A DNA stretch of 64,000 nt from Chlorokybus atmophyticus (taxonomy: Eukaryota; Streptophyta; Chlorokybophyceae; Chlorokybales; Chlorokybaceae): assembly GCA_009103225.1 (NCBI GenBank), contig RHPI01000277.1:140057-204056 (forward strand). Direction: 5' to 3'. How positions within the stretch are numbered: position 1 is the first letter of the stretch; each line of letters begins with the position of its first letter. Below, one piece after another: positions 17,072-29,728 of the stretch. The notes under the pieces were generated by a model. The model was given only the letters and a program-made list of their open reading frames with translations. It was not told the DNA's origin and made no database searches. Position numbers and translations under genes: made by a program.

Positions 17072-18844
17072 CATTCGCACAAATACGGTAAGTGCGAGCT
17101 TTGAATGCGTAGGTGTGATTGATGCGTAGTCGACCCAAATATCTGTTCAAGCCATGTATATAGACAACCTCCTACTATATCAGCAATTATAGTATCACAA
17201 ACTTACAACAACACGAACATCAATGTGAATGCCTAAATGTGACCATAGTTATGTATGTGTGCAGTATATTATGCTTGATATATCGAATAACATGTTGCTC
17301 GTGTGTACTTTGTGCATGCATTTAAACGTTGTTGCTTGGCGTGTACAACGCATAATGTATAGTAGGATTTAATCACAATGCAAACAGTGTTTCGTAAGAT
17401 GCGAAACCCGTGTGTTTTCGCTGTGTAGGGCCCCGTGGATTAATTACACCTGTAAAGTTCTGATTGTACTAGTGACACATGATGTGCACGGGACGTGATG
17501 TGCAACATGACAACTCATCATATGTGATGCGTGTCCCGCAGCATGGATTGTGACGTAGTCAATTGTGACTATATTGAATACATAGAGTAGCTGAGACGTT
17601 GGATTAGGCAGCGTGTCAGTGAGTCTAGCGCTAGGTCATAACACTGCAACTTTCATGCAATAGTGCAATTCATAGTGCATTATGGATACCGAAATTACAA
17701 TAGATTGTGTCACAGTCGACCATAGTCACAAATAATATTTGACGGTAACTCAACCCAAATATGGTGCAAGCAAATAAAGTATTGATAATGGATTATAACA
17801 GGTGTGATAAGTAATAAGCATTAATGCATGTCTTTTGGTAGTATAAACCCATTATGAACAATTCATAGTCATACAACATCATTTGATTATGTGCATGCAG
17901 TCTGAAATTGCAGGAGCGTAGTGAGACACCATCAATAAACAAGCATCAAGCGAATCTCAAGTTGTCGTGGGTTGTGGTAATAAAGAGGTAACGGTGATAG
18001 TATATTAATAAAGGATTGTGATATATATGTATGCAAAGTTTGTGAATACCATATGCTCCTAAACTTGCTGCTTTTATGAGTTTGCACTCCATTCGATTGT
18101 AGTCAATTACACTTATATAAAAGCCCCTCATGTAATTGATGTAAAACTTGCAGTGACGGTAAATCACATTAACATTGAGTTGCTTAGCGCTACGTGTCAT
18201 GCACGCTTGAGCATCATGTCGATGGGTTGTGACTTTAGGCGTTTGCAAAGTTAATATGGTATTTAGGCTTTTGCAGGAATAATAAAGTGCGGTTCTTCAA
18301 TAGAAAGTCTTTAATTGTTTGCTACTTGTGCTGCCAGCTCCAGGTCATCTAAGATCTTCTGGGGCTTTCTTCAAAGGCTTTGCATAGAGTTTCCATACAC
18401 CTTGCGATGAAAACTGGCTAGAGTTACTGCATGGCACTGCTTTAGACAAACTTTTGCTTGTTTTAATATGCATTGTGTTAGTATTGTAACATTTGAGCCT
18501 GTGTGCATCCATGAATGACACAGCTCATTTTTGTCAGTATGGGTTTTAAACCCGTTTCTGCCCGTAATGGTTGGTTTTCAAACAATCTAAAAACAAATTA
18601 AATGGCACAACAATACTTGGACAGCACTAGCATTACCGCTTTCAGCCGATAATGGTAAAAATCACGACGTTGTCAGCACTGGTGCTAAGACATTCGTGCC
18701 AGCCTTGGCATTAACTGCGCATTTAGTGCCAGTGTTGATAGTTCTTCATCTGTGCCGTTACTGAGAGTAAATTGGCATGCTAGTGCAGGCAATAAGCCGC
18801 TTGTGCCAGTTTCGGGCGGTCGCGGGTCAAGACCCGATGAGAAG

Positions 18845-18885
18845 GTGCCAGTACCGGCATAAATTGTTTCTGCCGGTACTGGCAC
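18845..18885. repeat. Perfect inverted repeat, 15-bp arms
   Basis: GTGCCAGTACCGGCA (18845-18859) is matched exactly by its reverse complement at 18871-18885, with an 11-base loop. Several GTGCCAG/CTGGCAC words recur in the 200 bases upstream, as in a small terminal-inverted-repeat element or a decayed one. No transposase reading is nearby. Confidence 0.75.
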
Positions 18886-19180
18886 GGGCTGCAGGGCCCA
18901 TGTGAGTGTGAAGGCCCTTATCGATATTCGTGCTTGATGTCGTGACGCCGATGCGTACGCTGATTTCATCGCATGATTTCCTCTCCCCAACCCATGGTCA
19001 CGTGGATTGTAATCAATTGGTGACCCCGCGGTTGTCAAACACGCTTTGATTGCGTACAACGGCAACACGGCGCTTAAGATAGATAAATGATATCATGCAC
19101 GTGATTGAAGGGTGTACACGCTATGCATGTATGCAGGTACGAACACAAGTACCACATCACAAAGATGTGCTCAAAAGTGT

Positions 19181-19290
19181 CATATATTAGTCATGGGACA
19201 TGGCTAAATGGCATGTGGCTCCTCGTATGGCAGCAACTTTTGCTGCCATAGCCTAGTGGTTAAGGCGCCGGTGTTATAAAAACTCACAAT
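19181..19290 (+). repeat. SINE-like, tRNA-derived repeat, copy 1
   Basis: The segment GCCATAGCCTAGTGGTTAAGGCGCC looks like the 5' half of a tRNA and includes a match to the pol III A box (TAGCCTAGTGG at 19249-19259). A related sequence lies in inverted orientation at 45221-45290, sharing GTGGCTCC.C.TATGGC.GCAACTTT upstream and TTAGTGG/CTAGTGGTTAAGGC. I find no B box (GGTTCRANYCC) downstream, so it is not a functional tRNA gene. Confidence 0.55.
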
Positions 19291-20254
19291 TACATCAGCT
19301 ATAATTGTGCACGTTAAATAGTGGGTTGCTACGCTACGGCAGTAGTGTACTTATCCACTAATCACGTTCATTTCTGCATTAACATGTATGGGTGGTCACA
19401 AATTAGGGGGCTAGATACATAGATATGGGCAACAATCACAGTACTACTTGTTGCTATTATAGCATAGCATCAACTAGTTCATAGATCACATTCAATTTAT
19501 TGTGTAATATTAAGCTGGGCCACTATGCGCTAACATGTGTCAACGAATAGTTTTGGCAGGTTAAGGGCGCTGTTGAAAGCTTTTATGCTACCGATTGTGC
19601 TTGTGACGACGCCGTTGTTACGGTATCTTTTGAAAGAGGTGTTGCGTTAGGCATTATATCATCTCACGGTCATCGCCGATAGAGATTGTTTGGCTGTCAT
19701 GCATTGGCGGTGTAATGAGCCGAGTAAACATTGCATTCTGCAATACTTGCTCACGCCTGTGTGGTACAACGTTGTTGCAATGGTTGGCAAGGCATGTTGC
19801 ATTGACGATAATAACGATACAAGCAGGCGAATTTCTTTGGAGCCGAATCTGGAGACGGTGGCCACTACACAAATTCTGCGCTCGCTGTAGACTGAAATTA
19901 ATGTGAAATCGTTTATCAAGCTGGTGCGTGGCTACTGCAATGACAGTTTTAATGATGATCCATTGCATGGTTTTTAACATCTACGGCTCTGTGGTGAATT
20001 TTGCATTGGCAATTTTTTGCTACCTCGGAGCAGTTGTGATGTGTATCAAAAAGGTGCCGATCTAAAGAAAAAAGACATCATGAAGTGCGAAGAGCTGTAC
20101 ACGCTATGTGTCTACATTGGTACGACTGTAGCACTGTGATACTAGCACATATCCGCTAACTACACTTTAACAGTCCACAACCACAATTATGGTTTCAGCA
20201 GCTCAGCTACAATCTTACATGTACCATACATACAATGCAGTTTCGCCCGTAGCG

Positions 20255-20298
20255 TATATATATATATAAACATATATATATATATATATATATATATC
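20255..20298. repeat. AT-dinucleotide microsatellite
   Basis: A TA repeat with one interruption (AAAC), in AT-rich intergenic DNA. Confidence 0.9.
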
Positions 20299-22010
20299 AT
20301 GCTGATACCGACCCATATGCATGTTTGCATTAAACAGACCCTGAACGATGGTTTTGGTAGTTGAAAAAGGTTCTCTTAAAGTCGTTGGTTTTGACAGCGG
20401 CGTTTTTACCCACCGCCGTTCCTGCGTAACCTCCTCCCAGATGAAAGTGGTCATGGGCTTGGACATTTGGCTTTTCGGCTGATGACTAGTCCAGCATCCA
20501 AACGAAATTTGTCTAATTAACACTGAAACGAGATTGTAACTATAGTGTAGAGTTGCAATCAAGTGACACATCAAAGGGTTCTTCGGGGTATGCAAGGGCA
20601 CCTATCCTCGTACCAATGAAAACTCGTGTTTTAATCCATACATTAACGCGCAACTGGCGCGTTGCGGCGCAATGTGCGCGCCAATTTACCCATCGTCTCA
20701 CGTTCGTCGTTGCTCGTGGCAATTAGAGATGCTTTGGGCTTTTTACGTCGTCCTTGGTAATGACGTCGCCGCAGCACATCTTATTGCGCAACCAAATTTA
20801 TCAACTGCGGTGCAACGGTTGCGTCATTTTTTGTTTATAAGGATTGAATGGATCGACTTCAACGCATGGCATAAAACTTGCATAAATATCATAAACATGG
20901 TCACTTTTCGTTGTTGGTGTCATGCACTCGTCCCTGATGTGCAATTGCAATAAGCAATAGCCTTCAAACTTTGCACTACCACCGTCAATTCTTGCAACAT
21001 CAACGACGGGCGCAGACGACGTCGATTGTTAATTTGATACATAATTGAACAATTCAGCATTGGACTACTGCGAACATCACTACGCATACGTAAGCCCGGA
21101 GAAATCTGTGCCGATATTTCGTACAATTGATGCATGATTTACATTATTTGGCATAGTTAATAAAGGCCATGACATCAAGATGTGATTTCATCGGGATATT
21201 ACGTAGGCACATTCAACGGGCCTTTGCTAATACTCATCGAGCAGCCAAAGAGAGGCAGGCGGACTGCGTATACCGCTGCGCAACCCGGCGTTCGCGGGTG
21301 CCATATGTGATAGCCCTTGTGCGCGTGTGTCATGTATCATGTTTAAGTGACCTCAAATGCCGGCAGACCGGCCAGCCTAATAAGAAAGCCGCACCATTGG
21401 TTTGGCAATGAACGCCGATAAAGACAATTCAAGAGTCATGCACTGGTGGTAACTAATGAAGCGGCAGATCATTACACCGGGTAATCTTTTTAATGTTAAG
21501 TTAAACAGTATCAATTTTACATTGCTGACATTAACAACTTACAGGTTTTGTTACCAACCACCAACGCGCGTAGGATGGCCTTAGACGCAAGGTGTTGGTG
21601 ATGTGAGCATGGAGATTTATTTTTGTATTCTTTGTTAATTGTTAGGTCTTCGCTTTGTATGTTTAGCAAGCCAAGGACGTGCTTGTCATGCGTGTGAACA
21701 CTACTCTCATGTGGAAACTTGTTGTAATGTTGTGGCTTTGAACTTTTGTTTCTGTCTATGATCATGCGCAAGATGCTTGTTAGCTACGCAGCTACACTAA
21801 TCAACCACGTGGCCACTGTCCTCTGCTAATCCGGGCGGCCGCGGTGGCATAGGCGTCGGGAGAACATGAATCTGGTCAGTTTAGGCCTCGTTGCAGTGTG
21901 TCACTGGCACTAGAAGGAGAAAGACAGCCAGCTCGTTGGCGAGCATGGTTTGCAGAGGAGTGTTGGTGAAACCACACGCTTGCATCTGAACTCAAAATTA
22001 CAGAAAGGTT

Positions 22011-22039
22011 GGCAGTTTCGGTGAGTTGAGGCTGTTTGC
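22011..22039. repeat. 29-bp dispersed motif, copy 1
   Basis: GGCAGTTTCGGTGAGTTGAG followed by GCTGTTTGC occurs here and again, identical and in the same orientation, at 32554-32582. The second copy is followed at once by an N. It may be the end of a small repeat family or an assembly join. Confidence 0.8.
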
Positions 22040-22443
22040 GCACTGTCTGCATGGGAAAACCAGAGTGTAATGAGGTTGTGTGTACACAAGGCTGACAGGG
22101 TGCCTTGAGACCTTGTTGAGCAGGAGTAAAGACGCTGAGGTGTGCCTGCCCACCAAGTGCATCAGTTTTGCTGTGTGGTGAACCTGCTGACAACAATTCA
22201 CTTGCAATCGCACATGTGCGCGCATGCACACGCGTGAATGCATGCAAGCCCGCATGTACGCGAACCAACCTGCGTAGGCGTGCTCTTGCGCACATGCCAA
22301 CTCCATAAGGTTTGCATACTCGCACACTCGTGCTTGCAATCGCGCGTTCAGGTTTCTTAAACACACTGTCCCATGCTCGTGCGCGCGCAGTTGCTTGCAC
22401 GTCTTCTCTCACGTCGGCACGGTCACACTGACACGGTCCCTGT

Positions 22444-23662
22444 CCCCACAGGCGCAGCGCAGCGTCAAGCGTGGGTGCGAGTATCAGCAAGCAGTCGCCG
22501 TCGCCGTCTCCTCCTCAGCAGCAGTGTGGAGCTGCCGCTGGACGCGTTGCGGGATGCCTCCGCTGCACCGCTTAACTGCTAATCGACCTCGCGCAGCCGC
22601 TCGTAAGTGAGACGGTTGTTCAAGTTTTGCCGTTTCGTCGTGCCTCCTGCATAAGTGCTTGTGGATGTGGCATGTGCGCTCGTTGGTAGGTGTGTATACG
22701 CATATCTGCACGCACACAACTACAGTACACACGTGTGAAGATGTGTATGCTCACACGCACATGTGCATATGCAGGCGCATGCATATGCGCATGCGTGGGT
22801 ACGCGCGTGCGCGTCTGCTTTCGGTGGGTCTGAGAACCCATACGAACGTTTGCTGCGTGTAGTGTCGAGACAACAACACAACAATACCACATACCCCAAT
22901 CAGTCTGCAATTTCCCACTCGCGCAGGACACCTCAGCCTCGCCATGCATGGCGTCGCCCAGCAGCAGAGCGTTATCGTCTTCCTCTCGTTGCGCCCGACA
23001 ACACGCGCGTGAGTGTGGAGTCAGTCTTTGACACGCATGCCAATGTCGTTTGCGTGCACTTGCGGCCGCGAGTGTGCACGCACATAGCTGCACATGCATG
23101 TGCAGCTATGTGCGTGCACACTCGCGCGTGAGTGGTGTGCATGTGTCGCGATGTCATTGCTGATTGCACATGATATACACACTGCGCGCATATGATCATC
23201 ACGATACCATGCAAGAGGAGGCGAGCATCACCAGCTCTCTAAACACGACTGCCATTGCTACAACAAACAGTGGCATCAATCGCCCGGCAGTTCCCGCTGG
23301 ACTCTCATTCACAAAACATCGCGCTGAGCTTACGGTGGCAACGGGCCAGTCACAGGCACCAACTGGAGGATGTACGTGAAGATATGATGTCGTTGTTGTT
23401 GCTCATACGGTGCATTTCTGCTACAATTCCGTGTGCATGGCTTGAGCGGATATATAGCAGAACAACCTACACACGCGTGTGCATGTAGCATGTATAGACA
23501 CATGTGTGCAGGCACAGTAGAGCAGTGATTTTGCACGTGTGTCCACGACACTGAGCACAGTACCTTATGTTGTGCACCCTGATGGCTGCAGGATGCAGCT
23601 AGGGGCATGAAGACGATAACGCAGCTGCCAAAGCGGCCTGAGCCCGTGCAAGTAGAGACGGT
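22444..23662. other. Candidate exons of an unresolved gene
   Basis: Several GC-rich islands flanked by plausible splice sites stand out from TG/CA-rich DNA: about 22452-22607, 22926-23009, 23210-23380 and 23594-23662. The last reads plus-strand MKTITQLPKRPEPVQVET between CTGCAG and GTGAGT. The island at 22926-23009 is also open on the minus strand (EEDDNALLLGDAMHGEAE then GTGTCC). I cannot decide the strand or join the islands in phase and recognise no domain. Treat as a hint of a gene only. Confidence 0.3.
23067..23126. repeat. 60-bp perfect palindrome
   Basis: Arms of 30 bases meet at CACATG|CATGTG (centre between 23096 and 23097) with no loop and no mismatch; the outer ends are CGCGAGTGTG and CACACTCGCG. 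It lies in TG/CA-rich DNA between candidate exons. Such a structure can extrude as a cruciform and is usually unstable in cloning. Confidence 0.95.
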
Positions 23663-24953
23663 GAGTGTGTGATATCACAGTCAGATTGACACTGAATCAA
23701 CGACTGTCATGTGGATTTTACGACTGCTCCTTCTTTTTTAAAGTCAGTTGTTGAGTTCGTCAGTGATTGTGTGTAACACAAGTGTACGCTCGTACGCTAT
23801 GCTTGACACGTTTTGTGTAACTATAACTACGTAGGCATGGAGTCGCCCCTCACAAAGGCTGCAAAAGGCTTTCAAGAGCTCTCTCCCTTTCGGTGGTGCT
23901 GGCAAATCAATGCGGTGACGCAGGCATCTGTTGCTGGTGCCATCTTATGACAGCTTTGATGTAGCAATGAGAATATACAAGTGCAAGCGCCATCATGCGA
24001 TGGTGTGCGCCTTGTATATAGTGCTGCTTACGTGATAGAGAGATATACTTCCAGTATGAGCGAATGAGATGGCATGTCTTGATGCATGTGCTTTGAGCTT
24101 AGCCAGGGAGACACAGTCGTCATGATTGAACCATGAACAAACGGCAGCACAATCGACTACAATAGGCCTGCGTACAAAGCACAGGCATCTTCAGTCACCG
24201 TGCAACAGGTTTTTTAATTTTAATTCACTATAGCGTGCAGTGTACAGCATTCCAAAGTACCTACGCACCATGGTGCCTCACACGTTCTGTTGCGCATTGT
24301 TTGTACACGTGTATGGCATTCCCACACCATGCATGACCCCCTTCCCTTTCCCAATTCGACGCAATTTTACATATCTACATGCCACAAGTTGGGGCTGTTG
24401 GGCGCCAAACAAGACAGCCTATTCTTCCCGCCAACAGAGCTGTAAGCCCAAACGCTCAACAAGATGATGCAGGTTGTGGGTGTTTTGGTTGCCGTCGTTG
24501 TTCATTGGAGGATGTATCGGCAGCAAGTAGGTGAAGAATCAAAGGGCCACCAGACAGCTCCCGCAGTTCTGCTGTATCTCACCCTGATGAAGAGGTGTAT
24601 AGCCAACAACCAGCAGCGTGCCACACGTGCCAAACGCTCAAACATATACTGCAACAGCACAACACCTGCCATGCGCATCGTGCTTTACAACACTCACAGT
24701 GCAAGCGATAACTCAACACAACATGCGCAGCATACAAACGGTGTTGGAGGCGTCACACCTGTCACATGACAGTATCATGGGCGCATGCCACATGCTCTGA
24801 TGCACAAGCAAAAAGTGCTTGAAACCCATGTGAAGCCAACACCATAGCACAAACATGACAGAGTGCTTTACTGTGGTGCGATTCCAACACACATACCTCA
24901 AAGGTGTCGAGCTTGACGTGGAACACCGCATAGTGTCGTTATCGAAGCGGCTA
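23663..24953. other. Intergenic stretch, nothing assigned
   Basis: Short readings only. I see no motif or consistent exon structure between the candidate exons on the left and the last exon of the decarboxylase-like gene on the right. Confidence 0.45.
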
Positions 24954-26959
<2,006 letters not shown>

Positions 26960-27046
26960 GCAAACTCTTGGTGACTGATGGATGGCTGCTGCAGGTTCTG
27001 GTAACAAAGCGTTGCGGGGAGCGTGACTCCCTACCTACCGTGCCCG

Positions 27047-27061
27047 GCACTTGGGCCAACC
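27047..27061. repeat. Target-site duplication of the LINE, right-hand end of insertion (minus-strand 3' side)
   Basis: GCACTTGGGCCAACC is repeated exactly at 27814-27828. The two copies bracket the LINE fragment, as expected for target-primed reverse transcription. Confidence 0.85.
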
Positions 27062-27813
27062 TTTATTCTTTATTTCTTACACACAAGACAAGATATGTCT
27101 TAAGAAATAGAGAGAGTCAAGCAGAGTGTACAGCTGTGTATATAGGCTATGTATACAGGCTGATAGAGTATGTGAGGGCAGCTAGCAAGCTAGCTGTAGT
27201 CTAGGGCGGGTCCGGATGTGGAAGGGGTTCATTGAGAGGTAGAGGGAGCTGCAGCACGAGGGGGAGGAGGGAGAGAGTGCCAGGCAATTGAGGGAGAGGG
27301 GAGGAACCATGTGGGAGAACATATGAACGAGTTGTAGCCCCAGCTAGCCTTGAACTTAAGATATAGGTTCAAGCCTTTGTCTTCAGTGTTTACAGAGAAA
27401 AGTACCCGCAGCCAGTCTCCCTTGGCTATGGTGAGAATAGAATGTGAAAGAGAGTGAATACATGCTGCTGGGGAGGGTGTGGTGTGGTCGTAAAGGCAGC
27501 GATTACGGCAAAGCCAGATGTGCCAGAGTGCAAGTAGAATCAGGGTGTGATGTAGTCCTCGAGCTTGAGGAGGGGAGGAAGGAGGGATGAGAAGAAGAGA
27601 GCGTAGCGAGAGGGGGAGGGGAGCACCGCCCAGACCAACCCACACCTGCGAGAACCACCTCCATACTGATGAGCTGAAGGGGCAACTCACAAAGAGGTGG
27701 GAGGGGGACTCGACCTCCTGCTGGGAGTACATGACACAAAGCCCTGCGGTCATGTGAAAGCGAAATAGCCTGTCACCGGTGTATAATGCTCGGTGAGCAA
27801 GCAGCCAGGCAAA
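27062..27813 (-). mobile_element. 5'-truncated LINE with RVT zinc-binding (zf-RVT) C-terminal domain
   Basis: Minus-strand reading from 27813 gives FAWLLAHRALYTGDRLFRF, then GLCVMYSQQEVESPSHLFVSCPF and SSVWRW. This is the Cys/His-containing domain found after reverse transcriptase in plant-type LINEs (usual form: LC..VES..HLF..CPF...W). The reading ends at 27229. The 3' end reads GTAAGAAATAAAGAATAAA and stops exactly at a 15-bp repeat that recurs at 27814-27828. The element is 752 bases with no reverse transcriptase left, so it is a dead-on-arrival copy. The reading is open throughout, which suggests a fairly recent insertion. It lies between the decarboxylase-like gene and the kinesin relic. 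Confidence 0.85.
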
Positions 27814-27828
27814 GCACTTGGGCCAACC
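27814..27828. repeat. Target-site duplication of the LINE, 5' side
   Basis: Exact second copy of GCACTTGGGCCAACC. It abuts the 5' truncation point of the LINE. Confidence 0.85.
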
Positions 27829-27993
27829 GTGAGCGTGGCCGCCGCTTCACGTTCGACGCAGTGTCCCCGTAAAAAGCCGGGCAGCATGACAGTTACATTG
27901 GCGGGTAAGTGTCTCCACATGCATGGAGAGCCAAGGACAGGACAACAGCGTTTAGTACTGGAGCAGCAGCAGCCAGCCTCTTGCACACTACAG

Positions 27994-29728
27994 AGCTGCC
28001 AATGTGGTGGACTCGGTGCTGTCATACAGGATGCTCGGCCAACCAGAGATGATCCGGGGGGTCATGCTGCTGGCACTCCAGGTATGCTTGTTGCTCTACA
28101 TGTGTATGTGCGCGCCTACAGCGGGCTGCTGCTGGTTTTTCATGTGAGATCCTTCCTGCTCTTCTTCACAGGTCTTGGTTTCTTCTGGGAGAGGCGTGCT
28201 GAGCATGTCATACATGGAGGTGTACAATGAAGTGCTTCACGACCTGTTGTTACCTCAAACAGCTGGTAGCGCCCTCTCCCTCCGCGAAGACCCCGTACAG
28301 GTGTGAGTGCACACTTGCCTACACACACGCATAAACACATGCACACGGTCGCGCATGCACACACCGCTGGTTGTTGAGAAACGTAAGCTGCGCAGATGCA
28401 GGCATGCATGAACACGCATACACGCACACGCACGCACCGTGCTGACTCGCACGATGCTTTGCAGCGCTTGATGCTGGCGGGGTTGACACAACACGGCATG
28501 GAGTCCGTGCAGGAGGTGATGGCGCTTCTTCATTCAGGTAACAGCCGTCGTACAAAGGAGCCCACCAAGGCGAACCGCACCTCGTCGCGTTCGCATGCGA
28601 TTCTGCAGGTAAGCCAAGAAGTTCTTTGGTGGAGAGCTTGCATTGATTGTTGTTGTTTGGGTGTTGTGCATGTGCTGAACAAGCATTGTGCAGACCTTGG
28701 TTGAGACCAGACATGACGAGGGGCGCATGGCTTATTGCAAGCTGTCGCTTATAGATCTGGCTGGCTGAACGTTCGGCTGCCACGGATCGGGTAAGTGTCT
28801 TGGGTCAGTTGCCCTTTCACTACCTGTTCAATTTGACATACATGCGCGCACACACGCACGTACACATGCACGCACACGCGCGAAGCATGCGCACGCATGC
28901 ACACAGAGGCACATGTTACTCTGCACATCGAGTTGGTTGCATCAACAGTAAGAGCAGCTTGACGGTTGAATCGCTCTGCTCATGGTAGCACACGCTTCAA
29001 TCAGTGGGAGGAGCAAGCATCAACAATTTTTTTTTTATCACTGAGCGGCTGCAACCACGCCCTTGTCCACGGCAAGAAGCTTATACCTTTTCGCAACTCC
29101 AAGCTCACGCGGGTGCACATACTATGCGCAAAGCAAAACACGCCGCATGTAACAGAAAAGAAACATGCATGCCATTATATTGTGTTGGCAGTTGCTGAAG
29201 GACTCCCTTGTTCGAGGCTGCAGAACCGCCATGACTGCTTGCGTAACCCCAAGCCATACCGTGTTGGGTGAAACCAACAAAATGTGTCACTGGGCTCAAT
29301 CAGCCAAGCAAATGCGCTCACTGGTACCCACGCAACAGAATTGTTGTGCATGTCATGTACGCAATCTGCACCTGTGCATAGAGTGTTGTGTTGCGCAGGC
29401 GGCGGATGCGCAAGTGGTGGACACGCTGATGCCACAAGCGCCGGCGAGTGCTGCCACGCTGGCGGAGCTTATAGCGGAGAACAACCGGCTACGCACGCAG
29501 CTGTCGGCGATGTTGGTGAATAAAAATAACGCCAGCAACAGCGATGAGGGCACGCCGGGCAAGCGCAAAGGCTCGAACCTCTCCACGCAAAGCGCAAAGC
29601 GGGTCTCACTAGGAGCTCCGACTGTGGTACGGCCGCAAGTGTTACCTATCTGGGTAAGATGTTGCAGGCACAGATATGGCACACACACTCATCGCCATTA
29701 GTAGGTACCACTGCAAGAGGCCTCTTGA
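27994..29728 (+). pseudogene. Kinesin-8 family motor, decaying
   Basis: Kinesin-8 motors walk to microtubule plus ends and shorten them. Exons seen: about 27994-28081, 28172-28300, 28465-28608, 28694-28790, about 29005-29112, 29192-29323, 29399-29653, 29705-29728. Motor blocks: MSYMEVYNEVLHDLL, RTKEPTKANRTSSRSHAIL (the switch I form typical of kinesin-8), KLSLIDLAG (switch II), HALVHGKKLIPFRNSKLTR, LLKDSL, and LGET...HWAQSAKQ. A short coiled-coil tail follows (LAELIAENNRLRTQLSAML). Two lesions break it. After DLAG two bases are missing, giving TGA at 28766-28768 before ERSAATDR. A T run at 29030-29039 adds a base in the INKSLL segment. No P-loop (GxxxxGKS/T) exon is visible upstream. The LINE just upstream may have removed the front of the gene. 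Sequencing error could explain one lesion but hardly all three. Confidence 0.72.

Larger units (their letters stand above)
15838..22440. other. AT-rich gene-poor stretch
   Basis: Composition drops clearly in GC relative to the genes on the left, and reading frames are short. I see no splice-consistent exon or protein motif. The stretch holds a G-homopolymer assembly gap (16955-17071), a 15-bp-arm inverted repeat (18845-18885), a SINE-like repeat (19181-19290), an AT microsatellite (20255-20298) and a 29-bp dispersed motif (22011-22039). Confidence 0.55.

Noticed and set aside
19249-19320. A functional tRNA gene
   Set aside because: Only the 5' half resembles a tRNA; there is no matching acceptor arm or B box.
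22926-23009. A FAD-monooxygenase motif in LLLGDAMHGEAE
   Set aside because: The resemblance is to a few residues only and the strand is not settled.
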